A program made the position numbers and the translations under genes. 64,000 nucleotides of DNA. Origin: Rhytidiadelphus loreus (lineage: Eukaryota; Streptophyta; Bryopsida; Hypnales; Hylocomiaceae). Of this stretch, positions 63,916-64,000 are shown piece by piece. The notes beneath the pieces are model-generated. The model ran no database searches. It was not told the origin of the DNA and was given only the letters and a program-made list of their open reading frames with translations. Position 1 is the first letter of the stretch. The number at the start of each line of letters is the position of its first letter. The DNA lies in the NCBI GenBank assembly GCA_947034895.1, contig OX344764.1, positions 63,469,348-63,533,347 on the forward strand. The letters run 5' to 3'.

Positions 63916-64000
63916 TAAGGTAGGAGGCACTTAAGGGCTGGTTTGCCTTTTCCATGTCGTTTCTTGTATGGGATTATTTTTAGCTAATTTTTCACAAAAA
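63916..64000. mobile_element. TAAGGTAG-family MITE, copy 5, cut by the window edge
   Basis: It starts TAAGGTAGGAGGCAC and continues with the divergent inner sequence of the family (GGGCTGGTTTGCCTTTTCCA) until the window ends. Confidence 0.55.

Overview
This window is nuclear DNA from a land plant or a close streptophyte relative. The evidence is a cell-wall xyloglucan endotransglucosylase/hydrolase (XTH), a CHIP-type U-box E3 ligase, a plant-type BASS transporter with a transit-peptide-like N-terminus, an LRR receptor-like kinase, GT-AG introns throughout, and many miniature inverted-repeat elements. Only four genes are resolved in 64 kb. Genes are GC-richer islands in very AT-rich, repeat-laden intergenic DNA. 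The lineage cannot be fixed from the sequence alone; a seed-free plant or a charophyte alga is a guess.

Layout. 1-8,100: AT-rich repeats, no gene seen. 8,100-13,250: XTH gene (+) with its upstream region. It encodes a signal peptide, about 30 extensin-type Ser-Pro modules and a complete XTH catalytic module in one 625-residue chain. 13,250-30,000: long gene-poor tract with several MITE families, a 630-bp foldback, an 11-copy palindromic minisatellite and a 19-bp satellite. 30,903-35,700: CHIP gene (-), eight coding exons. 36,000-44,500: MITEs, some nested. 44,500-50,700: BASS transporter (+), nine coding exons, introns carrying recent tandem duplications. 51,500-56,300: dense cluster of inverted-repeat elements. 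57,100-60,820: LRR receptor-like kinase (-), two exons. 60,820-64,000: upstream region of that gene, then repeats.

The four genes are not an operon and need not share a pathway: wall remodelling, protein quality control, plastid-envelope transport and surface signalling. All exon junctions were worked out by hand from splice sites, reading phase and family similarity. The full CDS sums are in frame: 625, 329, 421 and 896 residues.

The most unusual points are: the single-gene extensin-XTH fusion; a TTAA-flanked, CCC-ended element family that looks piggyBac-like, which is uncommon in plants; an LRR kinase with HGD and DFA instead of HRD and DFG; and an 11-copy minisatellite centred on the palindrome CCGTTAACGG.
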